Numbered from the stretch's first letter, positions 1-5,969 are shown. The stretch is DNA of 8,918 nucleotides from an uncultured Flavobacteriales bacterium (GCA_937924345.1 CALDTD010000194.1:1-8918), one strand, 5' to 3'. The notes: generated by a model from the sequence alone, not told the origin. Numbers and translations are program-made.

Positions 1-1
1 T

Positions 2-2755
2 GCAGATACACCTATTACAGCTGGTCCTTCTAGTAGTTTGCCAGGTTCTTGTTCAGGAAATCAAGAAACTTGTCCTGGAGTACAAACGCAATATGAGAAT
101 TTTATGGACTATTCCAGTTGTTCAGTTATGTTTTCTCAGGAACAGGTCGATTATATGAATGCGATGTTGCAAAATGCAACAAGTAGAAATCCTTTGCTTA
201 CTTCGGATAAATGCTCTTCTTCGACTTGTATTCAGCCACAATTATCAATTACAAAAACAGATACTTACTGTGAAGGTACGTCTGGAGTTTTGGATGTGAC
301 GGCTTCGGGAGGACTTGCGCCTTATGAGTATTCAATAGATGCAATTAACTTTACTACTAATAATGTTTTTAACAACTTATCTCATGGTAATTATGAAATA
401 ATAGTTAAAGGAGCCGATGGATGTACTGCTAGGATTAAAGATACATTGGAGTATAGGACAATTGATCTTCAACTTTCGATTACTAAAACAGAAGCTTTTT
501 GCGATGGTCAATCTGGAGTTTTAGATGTTTCGGCAGCTAACGCAACTGCACCATACGAATACTCATTAGACGATGGTGTGAATTATGTAGCCAATAACGT
601 ATTGAGTAATTTACCAAGTGGACCTTACGAAGTAACAGTTAAGTCGGCTGAGGGATGTATAACCAAGATAAAAGATACCTTAAAATACGAAGCGCTTGAG
701 GTGGGTATTATCTCTACGTCCTCTTGTCAAGATTATAATGGAGGAAGCATTACAATAACTGCAGCCAAAGGAACTGAACCTTATGAATATAGTTCTGATA
801 ATGGTATGAATTACGATAACAATAATTTTTTACAAGGATTAGCGGCTGGCACTTATAATATAAAAGTTAGAGATGCTAATAATTGCGAGTTCGATACCGT
901 TGTCAATATTGGTTTATCTTATATGGGACCTTCAGTAACTACTACACCAAGTAAATGTAATGGCGTTTTAGGTACTGCAACTGTAAATTTTGTTGGTCCA
1001 GATATATATACTTTTTCAATAGATTATAATGCGAGTATTCAAACAGGGAATACTTCCTATAATTACTCACAATTAGAGGGAGGTTCTTATCTTTTTCAGT
1101 GTAGCGATATAAATGGATGTGTAGAAACAACAACATTTGAAATAGAAAGTGAAGATATACAGCTTTCGATAGCTAACTTGATTCAAGAAACGTGTAATGA
1201 TAATAACGGAGCATTTGATATGATTTCGACAAGTGGTGTAGATCCTGTCGAATATAGTATTGATGGTGGGCTTTCGTTTGTATTAACGACACAATTTTCA
1301 GGATTAGATGAAGGTATCTATTTAACGAAAGTAATTGATAGTAGAGGTTGTGAAGCTACAGATTCTGTTGTGATTAATAATACTGGAGGAGTAACAGGAA
1401 CAATAAAACAAGATACAATAGTTTGTAATACGGATGAACTGATTTTATATGCAAATGGCACAGGAGAAGGAATTACTTACAGTTGGGATAATGGATTGCC
1501 TGCAGATTCTATTCATTCACTATACCCATCCTTAACAACAACTTATAATTTAACTATTTCTGATATTTATAACTGTAGTCTAGATCTATCAACTATTGCA
1601 ACAGTTCTTAATTACCCGGATTTAAGTTTATCAGTATCGCAAATTGAGTTATGTAATGGAGATTCAATAGAGGTTACTGCAAATGGCGCAACAGACTATT
1701 TATGGTCTAATGGAGATACAACTCAAGAAACAAAAATAAATACGCCATTTGGTTTAAATAGTCTTTCTATTTACGGTAATAATGGGCAATGCCAAAGTAC
1801 AATAACAATCCCAGTAAGCGTTCATGAAATAAATGCTAGTATTACCGATTCTCAATCGGTTTGTATTGGAGGGGCAGCTAGTTTTTTTGTGAATAGTACG
1901 ACGAATGTTGTTTACAGTTGGAATAATGGTCTGCCAGCCTCTCCTAATCAAAATGTTTTTCCAACTTCTACCACTACTTATCAGGTAGAACTTACGGATA
2001 CTTACGGATGTAAAGATACCTTAGAAACTGTGGTTGTGGTAGATGAAATGCCAATATTGGATGTTGAACCTAAAACTATAGAAGTGTGTGAAGGCGAAGA
2101 AATAGAAATTACTGCTTCTGGCGCAACAGAGTATTTATGGAGCTCAGGAGAGACAACAAATATCATTTCAGTAATTACAGCATCCAATCAGTCGATGAAT
2201 GTTGAAGGGAAAAATGGTCTGTGTAGCCAAGTAGAGTCTGTTCAAATTATAGTATTGCCAACACCTATCATAGAGATTACTGCAGATGCTACTTCAATAA
2301 ATACTGGCGATGGAATACAGTTTGGTACAGGAAATTCAAACGCGAATAATTTTGATTGGGATTTTGCTGACGGCAGTACTTCGTCATCACCATTTGCTTA
2401 TCATGAGTTTTTATTTCCAGGATCTTATCATGTAACTTTAACAGGTAGTGTTGGAGCATGTAAAACTACAGATTCAGTATTAGTATATGTAGGTACGGTT
2501 GGAATAAACGAAAGAGAAGATGATGTTTTAATCAATGTTTACCCAAATCCAACCGATGGTATAGTGACTATAAATATAGAGAACGAAGATGACTACGATT
2601 TATCTTTACTAGATTACTCGGGAAGAATAATTGAATCATACACGAATAAAGTAGGAGAAATAAAACTTGTATTAGATAATTATGTAAAAGGAGTGTACTA
2701 CATTAAAATAACAACAAATGAGAAAAGGTACATTAGATCAATTATAAAACAATAG
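2..2755 (+). CDS. C-terminal part of a secreted M43-type metalloprotease with SprB-like, Ig-like and PKD repeats and a T9SS sorting domain (5' end outside window)
   Basis: The frame is open to the left edge, so the TTG at 38 is internal and not the start; 917 residues are visible. Counting from the codon at 2, residues 1-70 look like the end of a cytophagalysin/pappalysin (M43) catalytic domain: the Met-turn NFMDYSSC (about 33-40, M35) is followed by FSQEQVDYM. The zinc-binding HExxHxxGxxH must lie upstream and cannot be checked. Then come five SprB-like repeats (about 80-458), four cysteine-bracketed Ig-like repeats (about 466-741), a PKD domain (about 753-829, with FDWDFADG and a PGSYHVTL strand) and a type A T9SS C-terminal domain (about 844-917, starting INVYPNPTDG). 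The protein should cross the outer membrane by T9SS and be anchored or released as an extracellular protease or adhesin. The substrate is unknown. A non-peptidase repeat adhesin is less likely because of the Met-turn. No clear terminator follows. Confidence 0.85.
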   Translation, partial: ADTPITAGPSSSLPGSCSGNQETCPGVQTQYENFMDYSSCSVMFSQEQVDYMNAMLQNATSRNPLLTSDKCSSSTCIQPQLSITKTDTYCEGTSGVLDVTASGGLAPYEYSIDAINFTTNNVFNNLSHGNYEIIVKGADGCTARIKDTLEYRTIDLQLSITKTEAFCDGQSGVLDVSAANATAPYEYSLDDGVNYVANNVLSNLPSGPYEVTVKSAEGCITKIKDTLKYEALEVGIISTSSCQDYNGGSITITAAKGTEPYEYSSDNGMNYDNNNFLQGLAAGTYNIKVRDANNCEFDTVVNIGLSYMGPSVTTTPSKCNGVLGTATVNFVGPDIYTFSIDYNASIQTGNTSYNYSQLEGGSYLFQCSDINGCVETTTFEIESEDIQLSIANLIQETCNDNNGAFDMISTSGVDPVEYSIDGGLSFVLTTQFSGLDEGIYLTKVIDSRGCEATDSVVINNTGGVTGTIKQDTIVCNTDELILYANGTGEGITYSWDNGLPADSIHSLYPSLTTTYNLTISDIYNCSLDLSTIATVLNYPDLSLSVSQIELCNGDSIEVTANGATDYLWSNGDTTQETKINTPFGLNSLSIYGNNGQCQSTITIPVSVHEINASITDSQSVCIGGAASFFVNSTTNVVYSWNNGLPASPNQNVFPTSTTTYQVELTDTYGCKDTLETVVVVDEMPILDVEPKTIEVCEGEEIEITASGATEYLWSSGETTNIISVITASNQSMNVEGKNGLCSQVESVQIIVLPTPIIEITADATSINTGDGIQFGTGNSNANNFDWDFADGSTSSSPFAYHEFLFPGSYHVTLTGSVGACKTTDSVLVYVGTVGINEREDDVLINVYPNPTDGIVTINIENEDDYDLSLLDYSGRIIESYTNKVGEIKLVLDNYVKGVYYIKITTNEKRYIRSIIKQ
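239..1376 (+). repeat. Five SprB-like protein repeats of about 75-79 residues
   Basis: Five successive units each begin with a Cys (in YCEG, FCDG, SCQD, KCNG, TCND), contain PYEYS or a variant (YTFS, VEYS) followed by an acidic turn, then a G-x-Y strand, and end at a second Cys in a D/N/E-G-C-like context. First-cysteine spacings are 77, 75, 77 and 79 residues, and each Cys pair is 51-54 residues apart, which suggests one disulfide per unit. Units 1 and 2 (239-469 and 470-694) are the most alike, sharing QLSITKT, SGVLDV, APYEYS and IKDTL. Their codons often differ at third positions, so the duplication is not very recent and the protein sequence appears to be conserved by selection. Confidence 0.8.
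1397..2224 (+). repeat. Two tandem copies of a 435-bp unit encoding an A-B pair of Ig-like repeats
   Basis: Four cysteine-bracketed units alternate in type. Type A has YSWDNGLPA or YSWNNGLPA, then TTTY and a Y-N/G-C end. Type B has ATDYLWSNGDTT or ATEYLWSSGETT and a G-x-C end. Matching DNA blocks lie at 1477-1500 and 1912-1935 (type A, three mismatches in 24) and at 1685-1705 and 2120-2140 (type B, one mismatch in 21). Both pairs are offset by exactly 435 bases, that is 145 codons. The A-B pair was therefore most likely duplicated as one unit. Confidence 0.8.
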
Positions 2756-2784
2756 TTAAGCTTGTATGTAGCAATATAACTCAA

Positions 2785-2815
2785 TTGGCTATTAATTTTA
2801 AAAAAAGTATATTTG
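2785..2815 (+). promoter_or_regulatory. Bacteroidota-type promoter of the bactofilin operon
   Basis: TTG at 2785-2787 and TATATTTG at 2808-2815 are separated by 20 bases. The second element matches the Bacteroidota -7 consensus TAnnTTTG exactly, and the spacing suits the -33/-7 pair. Transcription would start near 2820-2823, giving a leader of about ten bases before the ATG at 2832. Confidence 0.6.
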
Positions 2816-2831
2816 TGAAAAGCATCTTATT

Positions 2832-3254
2832 ATGTTTAAAAACAATAACGATAGTAAAATGAGTAAAAACGCAAATTCAAACTCGCCAGAACGATTAAAT
2901 AGAATTGTAGAAGGAACTACAATTGAGGGAAGTATTAGTTCAGAAAGTAACATTAGAGTTGACGGTTTTGTTAAAGGAACAATATCTACTAAAGGAAGGT
3001 TAGTAGTAGGGGTGTCAGGATCAATTGATGGTGATGTGATTTGTCAAAATGCAGAAATTGAAGGGAAGATAAATGGCTCAATGAAGATTGGAGAATTACT
3101 TTCTTTAAAATCAACAGCTAAAATAGAAGGAGATATTACTACTGGTAAACTCTCTGTGGAACCAGGGGCAGTATTTGCTGTTACATGTAGTATGGGAGGT
3201 GTAAAGCCATCAGAAAAGAGTACTGCTGGGAAAAAAGAGCCAATTGTAGCTTAA
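2832..3254 (+). CDS. Bactofilin family cytoskeletal protein
   Basis: This 140-residue protein fits the bactofilin (polymer-forming cytoskeletal, PF04519) family. Residues about 24-122 form a run of short beta-helix turns rich in G and hydrophobic alternation (IEGSISSESNIRVDGFVKG, VSGSIDGDV, AEIEGKINGS, AKIEGDITTG), flanked by polar, disordered tails. Bactofilins self-assemble without nucleotide into filaments under the inner membrane and act as scaffolds in cell shape or polar organisation. The start at 2832 is preferred over the ATG at 2859: the promoter lies just upstream, and the first residues MFKN resemble the short MF-x-K membrane-targeting tail described for other bactofilins (from memory). 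The stop codon directly abuts the ATG of the AtpZ-like gene, so the two are probably translationally coupled. The cellular role here is inferred only from family and context. Confidence 0.9.
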   Translation: MFKNNNDSKMSKNANSNSPERLNRIVEGTTIEGSISSESNIRVDGFVKGTISTKGRLVVGVSGSIDGDVICQNAEIEGKINGSMKIGELLSLKSTAKIEGDITTGKLSVEPGAVFAVTCSMGGVKPSEKSTAGKKEPIVA

Positions 3255-3446
3255 ATGAAAAATAAATACCTCCGTTTTGTTTCAGTAGCTTTTCAAATGA
3301 TTTTGATTATTGCTGGAGGTGCACTTTTAGGAATGTACATAGACGGTGAAGCTAGTAAAACTTATACAATAGTTTTTACATTATTAAGTGTCGTAATTGC
3401 TATGTTTTTAGTAATTAAAGAAGCTATGAATATGATAAAGAAGTAA
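3255..3446 (+). CDS. atpZ: AtpZ/AtpI-family small membrane protein
   Basis: This 63-residue protein has two predicted membrane helices (about 8-29 and 38-57) and the family-typical G-x3-G-x3-D pattern at the end of helix 1 (GALLGMYID, D30). This matches the AtpZ/ATPase_gene1 family, small inner-membrane proteins linked to F-type ATP synthases and proposed to help c-ring assembly or Mg/Ca supply. It begins at the base after the bactofilin stop codon and ends directly against the next ATG. Operon membership is therefore near certain. No atp structural gene follows within the window. Length and topology are normal for the family. The symbol is given by family resemblance, without a database check. 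Confidence 0.8.
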   Translation: MKNKYLRFVSVAFQMILIIAGGALLGMYIDGEASKTYTIVFTLLSVVIAMFLVIKEAMNMIKK

Positions 3447-3839
3447 ATGTTAAATAGCGCGTTAAAAAAAACTGTATTTTATTCAATATCACTTTTTAGT
3501 ATTCATTTTATTTTATGTCTATTATTTTTTAAATCCTTTCCATTAATTACTGTTGGAATAATTCATTTATTTTATTTTATAAGCCTTTTTTTAGCTTGCT
3601 ACTATGTGATAAATCAATATAACAAGTCAGAAGACAAACTTTGGATTGCATATTTATTGGTCGTCACGATTAAGTTTTTTATCTCTTTAGGTTTCTTTTA
3701 TTTAGTGAAAGAGGTATATAAAATTGGTAAGATACAAGCGTTAGTACATCTTTTTATATGGTTTTTTGCATATTTGTTAATTGAGGTCTTGTTAATCGTA
3801 AACTCAATTCGATCAAAAAGGCATAAAAAATGTCAATAA
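3447..3839 (+). CDS. Four-helix membrane protein, DUF6168/AtpI-like
   Basis: This 130-residue, strongly hydrophobic protein has four predicted membrane helices (about 9-29, 33-55, 65-88 and 96-119) and a short basic tail (RSKRHKK). Size and topology resemble AtpI, and in Flavobacteriia a protein of this kind (DUF6168, from memory) sits between atpZ and atpB. A role in ATP synthase assembly is inferred from position and topology only. Helix 3 contains a membrane-embedded lysine (TIKFF, K76), the most distinctive charged position. The start is fixed by the TAAATG junction with the AtpZ-like gene. The expected atpB does not follow; instead there is a 104-base gap and the stress-protein operon. 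The DUF assignment is less secure than the operon assignment. Confidence 0.65.
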   Translation: MLNSALKKTVFYSISLFSIHFILCLLFFKSFPLITVGIIHLFYFISLFLACYYVINQYNKSEDKLWIAYLLVVTIKFFISLGFFYLVKEVYKIGKIQALVHLFIWFFAYLLIEVLLIVNSIRSKRHKKCQ

Positions 3840-3848
3840 ATCATAATA

Positions 3849-3881
3849 TTTTGTGGTTTCATCAACAAATAAATAGATTGT
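3849..3881 (+). promoter_or_regulatory. Possible promoter of the stress-protein/Sia operon
   Basis: TTTTG at 3849-3853 and TAGATTGT at 3874-3881 are 20 bases apart, the correct spacing for Bacteroidota -33/-7 elements. The second element is an imperfect match to TAnnTTTG. A closer single match, TACCTTTT at 3911-3918, has no upstream element at the right distance. An independent promoter in this 104-base gap is likely, but its exact position is uncertain. Confidence 0.3.
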
Positions 3882-3901
3882 TTGCATAAACCATTAATAA
3901 T

Positions 3902-3925
3902 TTTTAATATTACCTTTTAATATTA
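3902..3925 (+). repeat. Tandem direct repeat TTTTAATATTA upstream of the stress-protein gene
   Basis: The 11-base word TTTTAATATTA occurs at 3902-3912 and again at 3915-3925, a 13-base period, ending 18 bases before the start codon. Each copy contains the palindrome AATATT. It could be a regulator binding site, an AT-rich UP-like element or chance in AT-rich DNA. Confidence 0.45.
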
Positions 3926-3943
3926 ATCAGTACAAGTAAAGAT

Positions 3944-4771
3944 ATGAGTGAAAAACCAATATTAGTTCCAACAGATTTTACAGAAGTTGCTCATACAGCT
4001 ATTAATCATGCTGTAGAACTGGCTCATACTATTAATTCTTCGGTAGTAATACTTCATGTTGTAAAATCTGAAGGTGAGGTAGAACTAGTTACAGAAAAAC
4101 TGATGAGTGAAGTTGCTCTTGCCAAAAGTCTTGATAATGGAGTGAAGGTAACAACTTTGGTAAAAGTTGGAAATATTTTTGATGATATTGGAGATGCCGC
4201 AAACGAAGTCAATGCGTCACTTATTGTAATGGGTACACACGGAGCTAGTGGGTGGCAAAAAATAACAGGAAGTAATGCTCTAAAAGTAATTACGAATTCA
4301 ACTGTACCTTTTATCGTTGTTCAAAAGCAGGTAATGAAAGAGTCGGGTTACGATTCTATTGTAGCTCCGTTAGATTTGCACAACGAAACAAAACAAAAAT
4401 TACAAATAGTTGCAGATATGGCTGCATACTTCGACTCAGAAGTACATGTAGTTACACCTAAGGAAACAGATGAGTTTTTAATTCATAAGTTAAATGGTAA
4501 TATTGCTTGGGCAAAAAAGTATTTAGCAGAAAAAGGGATTAGAAATACAACTCATATTTTGAAGAAAAAAGGTGATTTTGTAAATCAAATGATCGAAGTT
4601 GCTGATGAAGTAAATGCAGACTTAATTTCTATAATGAATCTACAAAAAAATTCATTGATAGGAATGTTAAGTAATTACGAACAAGATATTATTACGAATA
4701 AGAGTCAAATTCCTGTACTTTGCGTTAACCCAATAGACATAGGTGGTACAGGAACAATTTTTACTAGGTAA
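3944..4771 (+). CDS. Tandem-domain universal stress protein (UspA family)
   Basis: This 275-residue cytoplasmic protein has two UspA-like alpha/beta domains (about 3-128 and 136-263). Domain 1 has the usual opening ILVPTDFTEVAHTAI and an ATP-loop MGTHGASGWQKITGSN (96-111). That loop has eight residues between the second G and G-S, one fewer than the textbook G-2x-G-9x-G-S/T. Domain 2 keeps the fold pattern (SIVAPLDLHNETKQ, then IPVLCVNP) but has no glycine loop (NLQKNSLIGMLSNYEQDI), so it probably does not bind nucleotide. Universal stress proteins bind ATP/AMP and modulate survival under stress. This gene precedes the SiaB-like kinase by only 15 bases, so the two are probably co-transcribed, suggesting it feeds an energy or stress state into that pathway (inference). 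The start fits the family length. Confidence 0.9.
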   Translation: MSEKPILVPTDFTEVAHTAINHAVELAHTINSSVVILHVVKSEGEVELVTEKLMSEVALAKSLDNGVKVTTLVKVGNIFDDIGDAANEVNASLIVMGTHGASGWQKITGSNALKVITNSTVPFIVVQKQVMKESGYDSIVAPLDLHNETKQKLQIVADMAAYFDSEVHVVTPKETDEFLIHKLNGNIAWAKKYLAEKGIRNTTHILKKKGDFVNQMIEVADEVNADLISIMNLQKNSLIGMLSNYEQDIITNKSQIPVLCVNPIDIGGTGTIFTR

Positions 4772-4786
4772 TCTTATACGATAGCA

Positions 4787-5341
4787 ATGGCAACTATGGA
4801 AGCGCAAAGCATATTAGATATTTTTAATTTAATGAATGACGGTAGAGTAATCTACGTATTCAATGGAGAGTTTAATTATAAGCTTGTGAACACGCTTCTT
4901 ACAGATATAAAGAAAGAATTGTCACTTTACAGAGAAAAGAAAAAAGCCGCAAAAAAGACATATAAAGTTTTAGTTGAGTGTCTAGAAAATATTCACAGGC
5001 ATACAAATAAACCAACTGTTGTAGATGAGCATTTAAACGAAGGAGTATTTACGTTGCTTCAAAATAATAATGGATTTTCTGTATTGGTTGGTAATGTTAT
5101 AAAGTCTGATGATGTGGAGCCAATAAAAGAGCGAATTTTAGAGGTGAATCAAATGAATGCAGACGATTTAAAATTGCGTTATCGAGAGATGATTAAAGGG
5201 GCTACAATTTCCGATAAAGGAGGAGCAGGACTTGGGCTAATAGATATGGCCATGAAGTCTGGAAGTAAACTAATTTATAATTTTGATAAACACACAAACG
5301 AAAAACATTTTTTTACTCTTAGAGTAGATATTTTAGCATAA
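4787..5341 (+). CDS. SiaB-family protein kinase (DUF6272, GHKL-type)
   Basis: This 184-residue cytoplasmic protein resembles the SiaB family, serine/threonine kinases with a GHKL (histidine-kinase-like) ATPase fold. The N-box is VECLENIHRH (E64, N68, H70) and the glycine-rich lid is SDKGGAGLGLIDMA (142-155). There is no sensor, dimerisation histidine or membrane segment, as expected of an anti-sigma-like kinase. In Pseudomonas aeruginosa, SiaB phosphorylates SiaC and so controls SiaD. The next gene, 13 bases downstream, encodes a SiaC-like protein and is its probable substrate. The ATG at 4787 is used; the ATG at 4796 would remove only three residues. No SiaA-like phosphatase is present nearby. 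Recognition rests on motifs and on the neighbouring SiaC. Confidence 0.85.
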   Translation: MATMEAQSILDIFNLMNDGRVIYVFNGEFNYKLVNTLLTDIKKELSLYREKKKAAKKTYKVLVECLENIHRHTNKPTVVDEHLNEGVFTLLQNNNGFSVLVGNVIKSDDVEPIKERILEVNQMNADDLKLRYREMIKGATISDKGGAGLGLIDMAMKSGSKLIYNFDKHTNEKHFFTLRVDILA

Positions 5342-5354
5342 AAAAACGAACAAA

Positions 5355-5750
5355 ATGGAAGTATTAAGCTTAGAATTAACAGATAACACACCAAAAGTCA
5401 TTTTAGACCCAAATAATCATACGCTAGAATTTGAGGGTGATTCTAGACCTGAAGATGTTCAAAAGTTCTTTCAGCCTATAATGAGTTGGTTAGAAGAATA
5501 CGAGTCGTTTAGTAAGTCAGCTGGTGATGTAAATTTAGACGCTAACTTTAAATTAGAATATTTCAATTCTTCTTCTGCAAAATATATAATGGATATTATA
5601 TTAAAGCTAGGAAGTATTGCAGAAGCGGGTAATGTTACTTTAAACATTAATTGGCATTATGACGAAATGGATGAAGATATGTTAGATGCTGGTGAAGAAT
5701 TTGAAGACATGTTAGATGTTGAATTTAATTTTGTAGTTATACCCGACTAA
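5355..5750 (+). CDS. SiaC-family regulatory phosphoprotein (DUF1987)
   Basis: This 131-residue acidic cytoplasmic protein matches the SiaC/DUF1987 family along its length: an N-terminal TPKVILDP strand, EGDSRPEDVQKFFQPIMSWLEEY (27-49), the LEYFNSSSAKYIMDIILKL core (67-85), NINWHYDEMDEDML (97-110) and a short C-terminal strand. The core resembles the SiaC segment that holds the phosphorylated threonine (Thr68 in P. aeruginosa, in N-T-S-S, from memory). Here the motif is N-S-S-S (71-74), so Ser72 is the candidate acceptor. Phosphorylation by the adjacent SiaB-like kinase would switch its partner binding. The partner is unknown, since no diguanylate cyclase is present. The C-terminus carries a repeated acidic EDMLD motif (107-111 and 117-121). 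It is the last gene before a strong terminator. Confidence 0.85.
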   Translation: MEVLSLELTDNTPKVILDPNNHTLEFEGDSRPEDVQKFFQPIMSWLEEYESFSKSAGDVNLDANFKLEYFNSSSAKYIMDIILKLGSIAEAGNVTLNINWHYDEMDEDMLDAGEEFEDMLDVEFNFVVIPD

Positions 5751-5773
5751 TCATACTTACTTAAAGTAAATTT

Positions 5774-5811
5774 AGACTCGAAGTGTTTTTTGTGCTTCGA
5801 GTTTTTTGTTT
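5774..5811 (+). terminator. Strong intrinsic terminator closing the Usp-SiaB-SiaC operon
   Basis: ACTCGAAG (5776-5783) pairs perfectly with CTTCGAGT (5795-5802) around a T-rich loop, and G-T/A-T pairs can extend the stem at both ends. Six T (5802-5807), a G and four more T follow. It lies 25 bases after the SiaC stop codon. A further 6-base inverted repeat, TTACTT/AAGTAA, precedes it at 5757-5769. Confidence 0.85.
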
Positions 5812-5821
5812 TGTACTTTTG
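5789..5821 (+). promoter_or_regulatory. Possible promoter overlapping the terminator
   Basis: TTTG at 5789-5792, in the terminator loop, and TACTTTTG at 5814-5821, an exact TAnnTTTG match, are 21 bases apart. This would give the downstream outer-membrane protein gene a leader of about 140 bases. The -33 element is in a T-rich run, so chance is possible. Confidence 0.35.
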
Positions 5822-5881
5822 ATATTAACAAATTTTGAGAAAAGAAATTGAAGTAGGTACATAGCTTATTATGCCTATCCT

Positions 5882-5889
5882 TACCTTTG
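5882..5889 (+). promoter_or_regulatory. Possible -7 element upstream of the outer-membrane barrel gene
   Basis: TACCTTTG is an exact match to the Bacteroidota -7 consensus, 80 bases before the start codon at 5970. No TTG lies at the usual distance upstream, so it may be an unpaired or regulated element. The rest of the gap 5751-5969 holds the terminator and no supported gene. Confidence 0.35.
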
Positions 5890-5969
5890 TGTTCTTAGTT
5901 TGATAAGATTAATTTTTTGTAAGGTTTACTTTTAGTGTCAAACAAATGGCTAGCTATAATTAAAAAGAA

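Noticed and set aside
38..40. TTG as the start of the protease gene
   Set aside because: The frame continues upstream to the window edge, and the visible N-terminus is the middle of a peptidase domain with no signal peptide.
942..1136. Minus-strand open frame of 64 codons inside the protease gene
   Set aside because: It lies wholly within a well-supported coding region on the other strand, has low-complexity composition and matches no family.
1754..2187. Two minus-strand frames (1754-1951 and 2002-2187) inside the protease gene
   Set aside because: They are antisense shadows of the Ig-like repeats, with no promoter or recognisable product.
2756..2807. Terminator after the protease gene
   Set aside because: Only weak AT-rich palindromes are present, with no GC-containing stem followed by a T-tract.
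5856..5876. Imperfect inverted repeat with GGTACATA and TATGCC arms
   Set aside because: It needs a bulge and has only a few continuous pairs, so it is not convincing as an operator or RNA hairpin.
5946..5963. Five-codon frame (MASYN) just upstream of the barrel gene
   Set aside because: It is too short to distinguish from chance. A leader-peptide role would need conservation or ribosome data.
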